This document shows, one piece after another, positions 45,346-56,550 of a DNA stretch of 64,000 nt (position 1 is its first letter; the number at the start of each line of letters is the position of its first letter). Origin of the DNA: Pyricularia pennisetigena (taxonomy: Eukaryota; Ascomycota; Sordariomycetes; Magnaporthales; Pyriculariaceae). Location: the NCBI RefSeq assembly GCF_004337985.1, contig NW_021940918.1:248001-312000 (forward strand). The letters run 5' to 3'. A program made the position numbers and the translations under genes. The notes under the pieces were generated by a model. It was not told the origin of the DNA. It saw only the letters and a list, made by a program, of their open reading frames with translations, and did not search any database.

Positions 45346-47351
45346 TCATGCTGCAGCCGCGGCTCGGGAAGTCGGCCCTTGAAATCCTACGCTTGCAGAC
45401 CCGACATCTTGCATCTCCATGCCCTCCTTGGTCTCGGCCCGTCGGAGCTCCGATCTCTTCCTCGCCGCAAGTCTCTGATCACCTGGCACCGCCGTCTCCT
45501 TGAAGCGGTAATATGTGGGCGGCCGAGGCCTGCAGAGCACTACGATCCAGTTCTTGACCCAGTTGCCCTGAGTGAAAGCTCTGTACCGGTCCTTTTTCAA
45601 GAACTTGTGAGAGTTGAGGAACTCCCTCGTCGTCTCGCCCCTCGCCATCAAAAATATGTGATAGAACATTAGCGCGGCTGGGTACAAGAACCCCAGGAAC
45701 CCGTAGATGACGAGAGCAAAGGGTACACGAAAGTGGTCGATGGCTTGCCCAACAGATATGTTTTCCAGACTAGCGTATGTCGTTATCTGCCCTAGGCAAG
45801 ACGCAAGGAGGTAGATGGCAAGTAACGTGGTGGATGTAACGAATGCGAAGAAGTACCGGTAATTGCGGCGTCCCACACAATTGTTGAGCCACACGCAGTG
45901 GTGGTCAGCCGTCTCGATGCAGTTATCGCAAAGGCGGCAGTGGTGCGTGCGTGGTGGTCGCCAGATGTTGCATGTCCTGCAGTACTTGGTCGGCACTTCC
46001 ATTGCAGACGTCGAGCTCTCGGCAGATCTTATCAGTGTCCAGTCTGTAGTTGGTGGTCCCAGTCGCAACGGATCTTCATTTTCGTCTGGGGGAGGAAACT
46101 GATGCAAGTTCCTCGGCAGGATCTGGGCACATAGTCATGTTAACATGGCACAAACTCCCAGTCTGTGATTTACGGATACTAATGAGATGATGAACTTACC
46201 CCTGGATCTGACACGGATGCGTGTATAAAAGAGGAAATGCAGATATAAAACAGGTATCCAAAGGTTATGGGAACTGCGGGCGAGACATTGTCCCAGAGCC
46301 AGGGTGCACTAAAAGCAAACCATAGAGCCGAAGGGATGACCACAAGAGATCCGGTAGCTATGTTGACGGGTGTCGACCGGGTGTTTTGGAAGCGCCCGCC
46401 CAAACAGAAGACAGTGTTGCCTTCAAAAAATTCAAAGTTGCGACCGACGGCGACGGCCATCTTTTCTGCATTCGAGTCGTTTGCTGTCGCTGCAACGGCA
46501 TCGGCTGGGCTGAGCTGAGGAGTGGAAGCAACAGACTCGAGCTTCTCGCCACCCTGGATGTCTCGGTTCACACCGGTCTGCGGTGAGCCATTCCGTGTCG
46601 GAAGCATAAAGCTGGAGCGGAAGGAGCGGGGAGTCCTAACCGGAGTGGGGAGATTGTCCCTTGACTTGAAGTTCCTATCCACACGAACAGTAAGACTGTT
46701 GTTCCTGCCCTCCCCAGGCTTCCTCTGCAGCGGTCGCACGCTCTCCGACAAACTGCCAGTCGGATAGTGACCGTAAGTTGGGCTGGTGTTCGCAGTGACC
46801 CTGTCCACTCCTCCGTCAAGATCGGTGATCTCGGTTCCACGTGATCCTGGTGGCCGCAGTGGTTCATTGTCATAGGCCGAATGCGACTGAGCCAGGCGTG
46901 ACATCATCTGAGGGTTGGTGAAATCCGACGTGACACTCTGGCGAGTGACGCTACGCCCATCGCGAGACAGCTCGATGTCGCCACGACTCTGCTGCCGGAG
47001 CAACATTGTGGGCCGAGTCCCGCTTCTTTGAGCCTGTAGCTTCTGAGAGCTCATGGGATGGAAGAAAGCGTGTGATGTAAGCGACGGGACGTGACTCCGA
47101 CTTAGGGAGCTCCCAGGACGTCCGCTCGCAATGCTGCTTGCGGCAGCGCTGGTACGCTTGCCCAAGGCATGGCGTAGGGGTTGATTTTGAGTCCTCGAGG
47201 AGAGTCCGGTTCTTGCGGTCCCTGGCCGTGAGAGGCTTTCCAACTGGCTACGACGATTTCCGTTGGTTGAGCTCTGTGCCTCCTTGTTGCCTTCATCGTC
47301 GGAGTTAACATCCGTCATCCTGGAAGAAATGATACTAGGTGGTCCAGCCAT
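45346..47351 (-). CDS. ERF2: Palmitoyltransferase ERF2 (DHHC zinc-finger acyltransferase)
   Basis: Two exons, 46200-47351 and 45346-46122, give 642 aa. The start MAGPPSIISSRMTDVNSDDE was taken at ATG 47351. The junction joins SDPG to ILPRNLHQFPPP, the conserved block before the cysteine-rich domain. About 290 N-terminal residues are disordered and Ser/Arg-rich. Then come two hydrophobic segments, the CRD (YCRTCNIWRPPRTHHCRLCD) with the catalytic DHHC at Cys460 (ADHHCVWLNNCVG), two further membrane segments and the TTRE motif (ARGETTREFL). With Erf4, this ER/Golgi enzyme transfers palmitate to Ras proteins. The C-terminal tail is basic and then alanine-rich (TSRAAAAA). Confidence 0.93.
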
Positions 47352-48427
47352 TGTGAAGCAGAGATAGGCCCACGAGCCCCTCAATTACCCGCTTATACTC
47401 TCCTTCTAAGCCGCACCTTCGGCGTCGAGGACTGAGTTTCCTGTCGCACGGCACCTTTCCTCCGCTCTGTCCGACTCTGACACGCACACAAGTACCCAAA
47501 ACACAAGAGTATAGTATGTTGAGGTAGGGGTCACTGCTATAAGTTTGTGGACAGCGACTTCGTGTGCATATCTTGGATGCGTTAACGATTTTTCCTCTCG
47601 GGTTATCGTCAGGTCGGTAGAGGCTGAGAGATTTGCAATCGGAAATTATTGCAGCTGGCGGCTTCAATAGTTGGAGCTCGTGAAAATTGTACGCAGACCG
47701 GCGCGTACAGAGGCGTTGTCGTGGCGATGGACGTCGAGTCCCGAAGTTGTTTTCCCAGGACTTAAGTGCGCCCCTTCTAGCTTGCCAAGAACCGCACTTC
47801 GGAGGGTATACTGGATCGCAAAAGGGCGTCGAACGAGTCGAGGTGGAAAATCGCCGATACGTGCAATTCAAAAAAACAAAAGAGCGACGCGTATGCCGAC
47901 AAAATGAACGTGTTGAAGAATCGAAATATGAATCTTGATTATTGAAGACAATGGAAAAGCCTTGCTAAGGCGACCAGACTAGCGACGGTCAACAAAGACC
48001 ATCAACGAAGGTTCACTTTTACTTCAGGGGTGTGCCCGATCGCTTAATGGGCTTATCAAAGCATTTTTGGTTAGCAGCCAAAAGGCAAGGTTGGAACATG
48101 CCTGCAAGGGCCAGCGGTCAATGCGCCGCGCCGCAGCTGCAACATGCCATCATCAGCTGGACAGGGAGCGGGACCCGGATTATCTAATCCTCCGTTGTCA
48201 TGCTTTCCCAATCTGTTGCATGCTTTGTGACGAGCAAATCGAATGACGGCCCGAGCTTGTAGCGAATCAATTGGAATTGAATTCGAAGCTTTGTACAGGT
48301 CTTACCTTCCATTGCCAACTACAACAAGCCATTGTCGTCACCCAGCGAACACGAGCGATACCCGAGCTATCGAAATTGATCCCAAATCACCCACAGAACA
48401 AACTCCAACAATCAGAACAAAACAAAA
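47352..48427. other. Divergent intergenic region
   Basis: 1.1 kb between ERF2 and the 129-aa gene. No coding signal is recognised. Confidence 0.5.
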
Positions 48428-49085
48428 ATGGCGTCTCTCATCGCTAGGAGGGCGTTTACCACCAGCGCCCGCAGGCTCGAGGCCGGCGCAAAGGAGCATG
48501 TCCTCAAGCAGGAGGGCAAGAAGGACCCGGAGCTCATGGTGCGTGTTGCTGGGCCAATTAAGAGATGAAAATACCCTCGTACGGCCAGTGGTCTGACGAG
48601 ACCGGACAGTCAAACAAGCTCCAAGAGACGGACGGCCACTGACAAGTCGTCTCAAATGATAGATTCTCGGCGGCATCATGGTTGCTGCTTTCGCCGGTGC
48701 TGGTTTCTACTTTGGTACGGCCGACAGAATGAACCTGTGAACCTTTGGGAAGGTCCAAAATGGTTTGGTGACTGACTCTGATATCGTTCTCAGGTCGCAC
48801 GCCTACGTCGGCTACTTCGGAGACCAAGGTCCCTATGGCCAAGGACGCCATGCCGTGGGAGAGCGAGACCGCCGGCAAGTACAAGTACCACCCCGGTGGT
48901 GATCCTAACGCTGCTCCTAAGGATGCTCCCAGCGCTGTCAACGTTGTGGTTGTCCCCGACGTGACGCTGCCCAAGGTTAGTGCGGTTCTCAGTTGAGTTG
49001 ATATCATATTGGAGAAAGCTAATCTTTTATCATGTCATAGAACCTCCACGACAAGTGGAACAAATGGGGCAAGGAGGGCTACTAA
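48428..49085 (+). CDS. Small mitochondrial membrane protein, 129 aa, four exons
   Basis: Exons 48428-48538, 48663-48714, 48794-48975 and 49041-49085; all introns have GT-AG ends and the frame is kept. The N-terminus MASLIARRAFTTSARRLEAG is a classic mitochondrial presequence (Arg/Ser/Thr, no acid until residue 18). One membrane segment follows (ILGGIMVAAFAGAGFYFG, about residues 38-55). The soluble part includes AMPWESETAGKYKYHPGGDP and ends NLHDKWNKWGKEGY. Topology suggests a single-span inner-membrane protein facing the intermembrane space or matrix. It resembles small conserved fungal proteins of the respiratory-chain accessory kind, but I cannot match it to a named subunit. Four exons in 390 coding bases, each with clear signals, support a real gene. 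Confidence 0.82.
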
Positions 49086-50246
49086 ATACTTTAAATTTAT
49101 CATTGAAGAACATGGCCGCTCGGCATTATGGAGATTATGGCTACCAGATGTCTAGGGAGAGGTAGCTACCTGATGAGGCATCGATGTACATAGAGGGCAA
49201 AGCATTATCGATCACAACCGAGGCTGAAACAGCAACACGCGCGTTTAATTTGTTCAGAGTCAGATGGCAATTGGGATTTGGTGCTGTGCAGAGTTAGCGA
49301 GTGATGTAGAATCTGGAAAATGATAGAAGTTGGCTGCGACATGACGCACATGTTCACCTGAGAGTGCAACTGTCACTTAGCCTATATAATTATTCGGGCT
49401 GTTACGCGACTGAAATCTAAACTAAATTCGCACTCATGGCATTACACCCATTTCTTATGCACTGCCATGGGAAATTTAATGCTATCATAGTCAATGCTGG
49501 GTGTTTTTGAGGTCGTTCTCTACTTACCGAAAACAGGTGGTGCTTGTCTGTGCTGTATCTGCCCACCCATACAAATACAAAGGGCGGCAAAAGTGCACTG
49601 GCCGGGATGACCAATCAATCCATCCACGCCCGTGATTGGTCCCTTTTGAGGACTTGAAGTTTAGTTGTCGGCATCATCCTTCGTTTATTCGGAGCCTAAA
49701 ACGACATAAATCAACTTCTCCCTTGCATGCATACAAAAGAGGAACGTAGTCATTCGATTTTCTGAGGCAATCTCACAAGCGCGATTGATGGTTCGCAGTT
49801 ATATCGAATTTATTCGGATTTTGCAACTCTACTTTGGGTACTAAATCGATAACCTCATCTCAACGCCGCCGCTGGTCAGATGATGATTCCCACAGCTTTC
49901 TGCTACCACACATGAATAGGGAAAAAAAGGGGGAGGGGTTCAAGTAAGGAAACAGGAATAAGAAAGCAAAAAAAAAAAAACGGAAACAAGGCAAACGCCT
50001 GCTGGTGACTCCAAACATCCCACTCATGATCTTTTAATTCGCCGTCGCCTTCCACGAGACGAGACAAGAAGCCAATAAAAGAAATAAAAATAAAAACATT
50101 GACGGTCTGGAAATAAGCATTATCAAATGCCGTGAGTGTCATTTAAATTCCGGAAGATAAAACAAAATGCCCTGCTATAACGCCGAAAAATGCAAAGGCT
50201 AGCACAACTATGCTGTCTTAGTCAACATGTTAATGCAAGAACTAGT
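49086..50246. other. Convergent intergenic region
   Basis: 1.16 kb between the 129-aa gene and MET16, with a 13-nt A-tract at 49968-49980. No gene is seen. Confidence 0.5.
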
Positions 50247-51299
50247 TCAAGCCGATGAGGTGACGGCAGAAGGAACATGATCCTGATGATGTTGGCGCCG
50301 GCGAGCACCTGGCCTCCTCGCGGCGTGCCAACGAGCATCATCCGCAACCTCGCTACCGACCGACGAATCTTGGCTCACCGCCGCCGCCGCAGCCTTGGCA
50401 GCTTCTGCAGCCTTCCTCTCGGCCTCCTCGAGGAACTGTGCGTATCGCGACTTCTTGTTGTGGATACCGCACTCGGTCTTGTTCTGACCCTTCCACCTTC
50501 CGGCTCTTTCATCCTCTCCCTCGGCCACGGGGCTGGTTGAGTGCCAGTCGCCGACCGACTTGTATCCCCTGTCGAGCAGCATGTTGTAAGGCACGTCGTT
50601 CTCCTTGATGTACTTTTGCACATCCTGGAACGACCAGTTGACCAGGGGGTTGATCTTGACAATGCCTGTCTCGCTGTCGACCTCGACGATGGGGATCTTG
50701 TTGCGCTGTCCTCCCTGAGACCTACGGCGGCCGGTGAGGACGGCGCCGACGTTGAGGTCCGAGTAGGCGCGCTGCTGGGGCTCGACCTTGGCCACCCAGT
50801 CGTAGTACTCGGCGTTGGTCTCGTACAGTTTCTCGCCGTACTTGGTCTCGAAGTCGGCCACCGCCCCGCAGTCTGCTGGCTTGTACACATGCATCTTGAC
50901 GTTGCTGTACCGCTCCTTGACCCTCTCGACGAGCTGGTACGTCTCATCAAAGTGGTACAGGGTGTCGAGGAAGATGAGTTCGACCGACGGCAGGAATGAA
51001 GACTCCTTCTCCATCTTGGATAGCATGTCAAGCGTCACGAGCCCCGTTAGCCCAAAGGCCGTGGTCTGGTATAGGTTGGGAAAGAGGACGCGGCAGAAGC
51101 GAAGTATATCCATCGCCTGCATCTTCTCGAGCTGGTCGTTGATGTGGCGCAGGTGTGAGGGCGTGAAGGAGACCTGGGGGAGAGATGCCGTCGACGAGCT
51201 GGCCGAGCAGTATCCCGAGTCCATCTCTGAGGCGTCCTCGAATTTGACACGGAGTGGCTTCATAGCCGGGGATGACTCCATAGATGATGGTTGCGTCAT
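50247..51299 (-). CDS. MET16: Phosphoadenosine phosphosulfate (PAPS) reductase
   Basis: A single exon of 350 aa. The enzyme reduces PAPS to sulfite with thioredoxin, the committed reduction step of sulfate assimilation to cysteine and methionine, in the cytosol. Seen: the nucleotide-binding region (QTTAFGLTGLVTLDML), IFLDTLYHFDETYQL, the VLTGRRRSQGGQR loop, LVNWSFQDVQKYI, LLDRGYKSVGDWHSTSP and the catalytic Cys277 in KTECGIH. The C-terminus extends about 70 residues beyond this motif with an Ala-rich helix (ERKAAEAAKAAAAAV) and a basic, His-containing tail (RRPGARRRQHHQDH). That last part looks unlike the rest and may be lineage-specific, or an unrecognised 3' intron could change the end. Confidence 0.93.
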   Translation of the reverse strand: MTQPSSMESSPAMKPLRVKFEDASEMDSGYCSASSSTASLPQVSFTPSHLRHINDQLEKMQAMDILRFCRVLFPNLYQTTAFGLTGLVTLDMLSKMEKESSFLPSVELIFLDTLYHFDETYQLVERVKERYSNVKMHVYKPADCGAVADFETKYGEKLYETNAEYYDWVAKVEPQQRAYSDLNVGAVLTGRRRSQGGQRNKIPIVEVDSETGIVKINPLVNWSFQDVQKYIKENDVPYNMLLDRGYKSVGDWHSTSPVAEGEDERAGRWKGQNKTECGIHNKKSRYAQFLEEAERKAAEAAKAAAAAVSQDSSVGSEVADDARWHAARRPGARRRQHHQDHVPSAVTSSA

Positions 51300-53070
51300 T
51301 ACTGGCAGTTTTGTTTTGTATTTCGGTATGTCGATGGGTAGTCAGGAAAGCCTCCAGTACAATATTGTACCGTTTACTACTTTGCTAACTGGGCTTCCGC
51401 AACGGGTTCAGAAAGAAGGGTTATAGGAGACAATATGGGTTAACTGGTCTTTTACCGTTGAGCAATGAGTTATAGAATATGGTCAGGGAAGCAGATATAA
51501 AGTGTATGGTTCATGTCATAATTGGTAATCGGATCCCAAAAGAATAATATGAAGTTGTGTAAAAAGTGACCTTAGAGGAACAACGGTATACTAATACACC
51601 AAAGGCCAAGGAATTTCTTAGAAATCGAGACCTACACTGGCCGACCAAGTCTGAATAGCAGCATGGACCATGTCCCCCAAAGCAGTCAAGTGCAAGTACC
51701 ACCACCTTGGGTTTCGCCCTGGGCCGGGTACTTGCCTCCTGAGTCCAGACCCCTGACAAAGCATTTTTTTTCTCGAGCGACGGCATGGCGATGCAAAGGC
51801 GTCAATGACCATTGAGGACCAGACGGCGGACGAACCACATCTCAGGATGATGATTACATCAGCATGAAAATTGTAGTCGAGACAGCACGCAATAGCGGGA
51901 CTGGCTGGACAACACCGGACCCGAGAATGGCTTCACATCACCGTGGAGCCTCCTGGACGATCACGACATCGACGCTACGACTTTCATCAGCTTGGGACCC
52001 AAGCTTTAATTGGCCAGCCTTAAGTAAGAGCGGTCGACCAGGCAGGCAAAGTCGAAACTTGTCGTCTTAACTCCCGGGTTTTCCGGGAACCAGGTCCTTT
52101 GGTTGGTAGCTCTGACCACATTTGTTTTGTTTAAGTAGTAAAAAGCCAACAGGTCGCAAGGGTTGTTGTGTCGTGTGCGTTTGTGAACCAGGATCCCGGG
52201 CCGAGATCCAGGCCCGCTGCAAACACCGATAGCCATACCCGACAGCCGCAACAAGGCGAGGGACGCTTCAGGTTTTGTCGCAATCGCAATCCATGGACCA
52301 GGTTACGCTGATTCATCAGAACGATCGATCGACAACTTGCATGCTCATCTTGATGATAACATTATTAGAAAGTGTGTTAAAAATCGAGATGCAGTAATTA
52401 TATTCCTCTTGAAAGCTGGTAGGTTACGATGCGGTGGTAACGGTACCACCTACAAAACCGTACCTTGGCAGGTGGACGGTACTCGTATGCAGGTTTGTTT
52501 CCTGCCTCCCTCCAGTTCGTCCACTGCAAACCCACGGATGAGCCGCAAACCCCGTCGTGGGCCAAGATTTCACGTGAGATGACCTCACCGCACCGTCCGT
52601 ACCTTTGGATTATTATTATTATAATTTTTCTTTGGAAGAAGGAGCAGATTGACGATAACACCACGTCAGAGCAATGTTGACGAATCTCAACCAACCAGAC
52701 TACGCGTTGTTGGTGCTTGCCCCACTAAGGCTGACGACGACGAAGCCCCTCCATGCAGCAAACTGCTCAAGAGGCGCCCCTCCGATTGATGGATGGCTGA
52801 AAGGCTGGTGAGGAGGCGCAACAGCATCAATTGATCGAGTCGTGCTAGAGTTTCATTTTCACGCACCCTTGTTACTTCTGTATTTTCCAATCCCGTAGAT
52901 CGGTCGCACGCCATCCATCAGCGTCAGCCTGCGTAAACCCTAGCTGAGGAAGTACCTCTAGGACAGTGCCAGTGCAACGTCTTGTGCGCCAGAGTTGTAC
53001 TTGCGGGAATAAACTTCCACCAGCACCCCTTCCTCCTAAGTGCATACCAAACTTTAGGCACCGGAAAGAA
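51300..53070. other. Divergent intergenic region
   Basis: 1.77 kb between MET16 and the phosphoserine phosphatase gene. It contains a short ATT repeat at about 52608-52622. In-frame sequence upstream of the phosphatase ATG starts with GTG and is not used. No gene is seen. Confidence 0.5.
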
Positions 53071-54585
53071 ATGGAAGAGGACAAGGGCTCTGTTCCCGCT
53101 TCCGCTCCGGTCGCATCCTCGCTCCGAGCGGGTCCGGCTCGGCCGCAGCTGGGTGCCATGCGGAGTTCCTCTTACCTCCAGGAGCACCAACAGTACCGCC
53201 CGCCTGGAAAGCCCGAGACGCACTACGGCATCGACACCGTCGTTGAGGATCGCGGAGTCTCCCAGGGTCAGACACCGTCGGTCCTGCCGTCGCGTCCCAA
53301 ACCGGTGTCACCCTCTCCTGGTGCGACGACCTTCAATGGAATTCCCTCGGCTGAACACCCGCCCAAGGTTGTCGAGAGTGGCTTGAACCATGACTTGTCC
53401 CATCCAAACTGCGCTCCCCCGGCCGGGACCACCACCAGCAGGCTGGTCGCTACCTTGATGTACAAGCCCTCCGGCTCCCACGCCTCGAGTGCAGTACACT
53501 CGCCCAAGGTGCCTTCGCCCAAGCCCTCCAACATTGCGGTGGAGGAGCACACCGACATCCCCCCAAACCTGGCGCCGACTACCAACCCGGACACCTTCCC
53601 CCTTGAACCGCCCATCGCTGAGGAACAGTCCCTCGACCGTCTCTACGGTTCCTATGTCTCCCCTCTCTGTGTCGCCTCGTTCCTCCACCTCATGTCCACC
53701 TTCCCCGTCCCGCCAGGCTCAACAGACCCGACCAGCGCCCATCGTTGCATGGACAGTGCTGCTCACCCTGGCGTCGTCGAGTTGATTCTCAACCCAGCGC
53801 CCTCCCCAAGCTATTTAGCCCTCAAAGATCTGCGCAAGCATGAACTCATCTACCGTTTCGAGCGGGAATGGAGCGTCGACGTCGTTCTGCAGATGGAATC
53901 GCCGTTCCGCCGTCACAAGCGCCTCGTAGTCTTTGATATGGACAGCACCCTGATCACCCAGGAAGTCATTGACCTGCTGGCAGCTACCATCAAGGACCCT
54001 CCAGACCTGGCTCAGCGCGTGGCCGACATCACCCACCGTGCCATGATGGGCGAGCTCGAATTCGATGCCGCATTCCGGGAACGCGTCGCTCTGCTAAAGG
54101 GACTGCCGGCCACCCTCTTCAACGACCTGCGCCCTGTTCTGGACGTCACTCCTGGCGCGCGCCAGCTCGTCAAGGCCCTCAAGCGCCTGGGTGTCCGCAC
54201 TGCCGTCCTTAGTGGCGGCTTCCTGCCGCTTACATCATGGTTGGCTGGAGAACTGGGCATCGACCACGCGCACGCCAACGAGGTCGTTGTGGATGCCGAT
54301 GGCAAGCTCACTGGTGAGGTCAAAGGACTCATCGTCGGCAAGGAGCGCAAGCGGGACCTCTTGCTCGAGATTGCGGCCAAGGAAGGCATCGCACCTGAAC
54401 AAGCTGTGGCTGTCGGTGATGGCGCCAACGACCTGCTCATGATGGAGGCGGCCGGCCTAGGAGTTGCGTGGAATGCCAAGCCGCGGGTACAGATGGAGGC
54501 AGATGCCAGGCTCAACCGCGGGAGTCTCTTGGACCTTCTGTATTTGTTCGGCTTCACATATGACGAGATTGCTATGCTTACGTAG
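53071..54585 (+). CDS. SER2: Phosphoserine phosphatase (HAD family)
   Basis: A single exon of 504 aa from ATG 53071 (A at -3). It catalyses the last step of serine synthesis, hydrolysis of phosphoserine. The N-terminal half (about 1-170) is Pro/Ser-rich and looks disordered. A middle region (SLDRLYGSYVSPLCVASFL...) resembles the regulatory part of fungal SerB-like proteins. The HAD core starts at VVFDMDSTLITQEVIDLLA with nucleophile Asp289 and Asp291. Motif II lies in TAVLSGGFLPL, the Lys motif around KGLIVGKERKRD, and motif III in AVGDGANDLLMMEAAGLG. It ends LDLLYLFGFTYDEIAML. The N-terminal extension makes it longer than bacterial SerB. The active-site residues are intact. Confidence 0.92.
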   Translation: MEEDKGSVPASAPVASSLRAGPARPQLGAMRSSSYLQEHQQYRPPGKPETHYGIDTVVEDRGVSQGQTPSVLPSRPKPVSPSPGATTFNGIPSAEHPPKVVESGLNHDLSHPNCAPPAGTTTSRLVATLMYKPSGSHASSAVHSPKVPSPKPSNIAVEEHTDIPPNLAPTTNPDTFPLEPPIAEEQSLDRLYGSYVSPLCVASFLHLMSTFPVPPGSTDPTSAHRCMDSAAHPGVVELILNPAPSPSYLALKDLRKHELIYRFEREWSVDVVLQMESPFRRHKRLVVFDMDSTLITQEVIDLLAATIKDPPDLAQRVADITHRAMMGELEFDAAFRERVALLKGLPATLFNDLRPVLDVTPGARQLVKALKRLGVRTAVLSGGFLPLTSWLAGELGIDHAHANEVVVDADGKLTGEVKGLIVGKERKRDLLLEIAAKEGIAPEQAVAVGDGANDLLMMEAAGLGVAWNAKPRVQMEADARLNRGSLLDLLYLFGFTYDEIAMLT

Positions 54586-54971
54586 TCTGGCCGGTATAAA
54601 CAGTCGTATCATTGGTATTCTTGACAACAGTGCCGCTTGGCAGTGTGCGAATGCAACCACGGACGTTAACATGCAAACAAAGCGAGCAAACGGAGACAAA
54701 AANNNNNNNNNNNNNAAAAAAAAAAAAAAAGAATAAAGCTGGGGAGAAGGCGAGAGCATGCTGAGAAAGATATGTATACAAAAAAAAAATAGTAAAAGTA
54801 TAAATCACAAGTCAAATATAGAAAAGTAGTTTACTGGCAGCGTATACAAAAAACCGCAATCTTAGCCTGTTGTAAAAGTTACAAAATCATCCCCAAACGC
54901 CTCTGTATGCCCACGCTGAATAACTCAAGGGGTCAAGATAATTCAACCTTTTCTCAAGCCCCAAACCTTCT
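54586..54971. other. Convergent intergenic region with a 13-base gap
   Basis: It holds an A-tract interrupted by N at 54703-54715, and the two 3' UTRs. Confidence 0.6.
54698..54730 (+). repeat. Poly(A) tract containing a 13-N gap
   Basis: Five A, thirteen N and fifteen A, about 115 bp after the phosphatase stop. The gap probably reflects an unresolved homopolymer. Confidence 0.85.
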
Positions 54972-56501
54972 CTATGCTTCTTCTGGTAGCACAGACTTCG
55001 TATCGTCCACCGCTGGCCCGGCCGCTGGGTCCGTTGCGGGCTCTGGCACAGGTCTGGGCCCGGACGGGCTCTGAACGACAGGCTTGTCGTCAGCCGGGTC
55101 GGGTGTCTGCTTATCTGTCGGCTTCGAAGCCTGGCCGTCCGGGACGGTCGTGGTCTCTGCATTCTCGGTCTTCAAAGCGACACGGTTCTGCTCGTCCTGG
55201 GCGTTGAGCTGGGCTTCGAGCCCCGAGAACAGATCTGGGCCTTCGTCCTCGTCCTCAGTCATTTTGGTAGGTGGCAACGGCGGGGAAGGCGGCTTGGGAG
55301 GTAGGGAGGACGCCTCGGGGACGGCTGGAGCGGCCTCTGTTGGCTGCAAGGCCAAGTCTTCAGCCGCCTTGGGAGATTCTGTGGCTGCGGAGGTGTCGAC
55401 GGGCTCTTTGACGTCTGGGAGTTCGGGTTTGGTCTCTGCCTGCTCCGGCGTCTTTTCAGGCGACTTCACTATTGGGGTTTCGGTTGCCGGCTCAGGTTTG
55501 GTAGTATCAGCTGGCACTTCCGGCGTCTGCTGTTTTTCCTCTGGGGTTGGACTCTTGACCTGAGGTGCAGGGGCCTGAACATCTGTCGCCAAACCAACGC
55601 TCTCCGAGGCCAGCTCAGCGGGTACAGAGGAGGGCTTGGCGTCTGGCAGCGCTGGTGGTGAAATCTTGGGTGAAGGTGCCTTTCGCTCCTCAATTTCCAT
55701 TGGTTGAGGATCCGATGCTCGTGCTGGCTCCGGAGCCTCCGCTTCGGGGGCTGGCGCATCCTCCATTGTGACATCGGGTGCAGGAACCGGGTCGACCGCC
55801 ATCGCCGTCGTCGACCGCAGTGTAGAATCCTCCTGCTTGGTACCCTCGGCTGCTGCACTGTCATGGCTAGCCAGTGGCTCTGTTTCTTGGTCAGACTTTG
55901 AATTCTCAGGAGCGGTGGGTTGCTCCTGTGCAGGACCCGCCTCTTGTTTCTCGGTCACAGTTGTTCGCTCTGTTGCTTGCACAGTTTCTGCGCTCTCTTT
56001 AGGCTGGCTGTCTTGCACAGCCGGCGTACCCTGAGCAGTCTCCTCAGCCTTTGGTGATAGCACAGGCGACTTGATCATCGGCGAAGCCAAAGCCACGTGC
56101 TTGAGCGGGCTTCCCTCGGCGCGTGGTGAGGCAGAGGTAGCAATACCGGCAGGCAGAGGTAGAAGACCTTGTGGCTCCAAATGCTTGCCTGAGATATCGC
56201 TGGCGCTGTTGGTGGCTGCTTCCGGAGCCTCCTCACTCTTCTCATTGGGTTGTGGTTGAGGATTTGGCGTGGTTTCTATGGGTTCTGAGGCCCGGTCGAT
56301 ATCACTAGTGCCCTCCATCTCGATATCACCATCACCCTCGTCGCCATCTTCGCCATCATCGCCTTCGTCTCCATCTTCGTCATCTGATGGGTGTGCAGAC
56401 TGATCCATATTATCACCCTGGGCAGCGTCGACCCCGTTTGAAGTTTGAGTTTGGGTTGAGTTCTGTACAGATTTGTTAGTACACGGCTCGCGCGATTACC
56501 G

Positions 56502-56550
<49 letters not shown>

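Noticed and set aside
52966..53070. N-terminal extension of the phosphoserine phosphatase
   Set aside because: The first codon is GTG, not ATG. ATG 53071 has good context.
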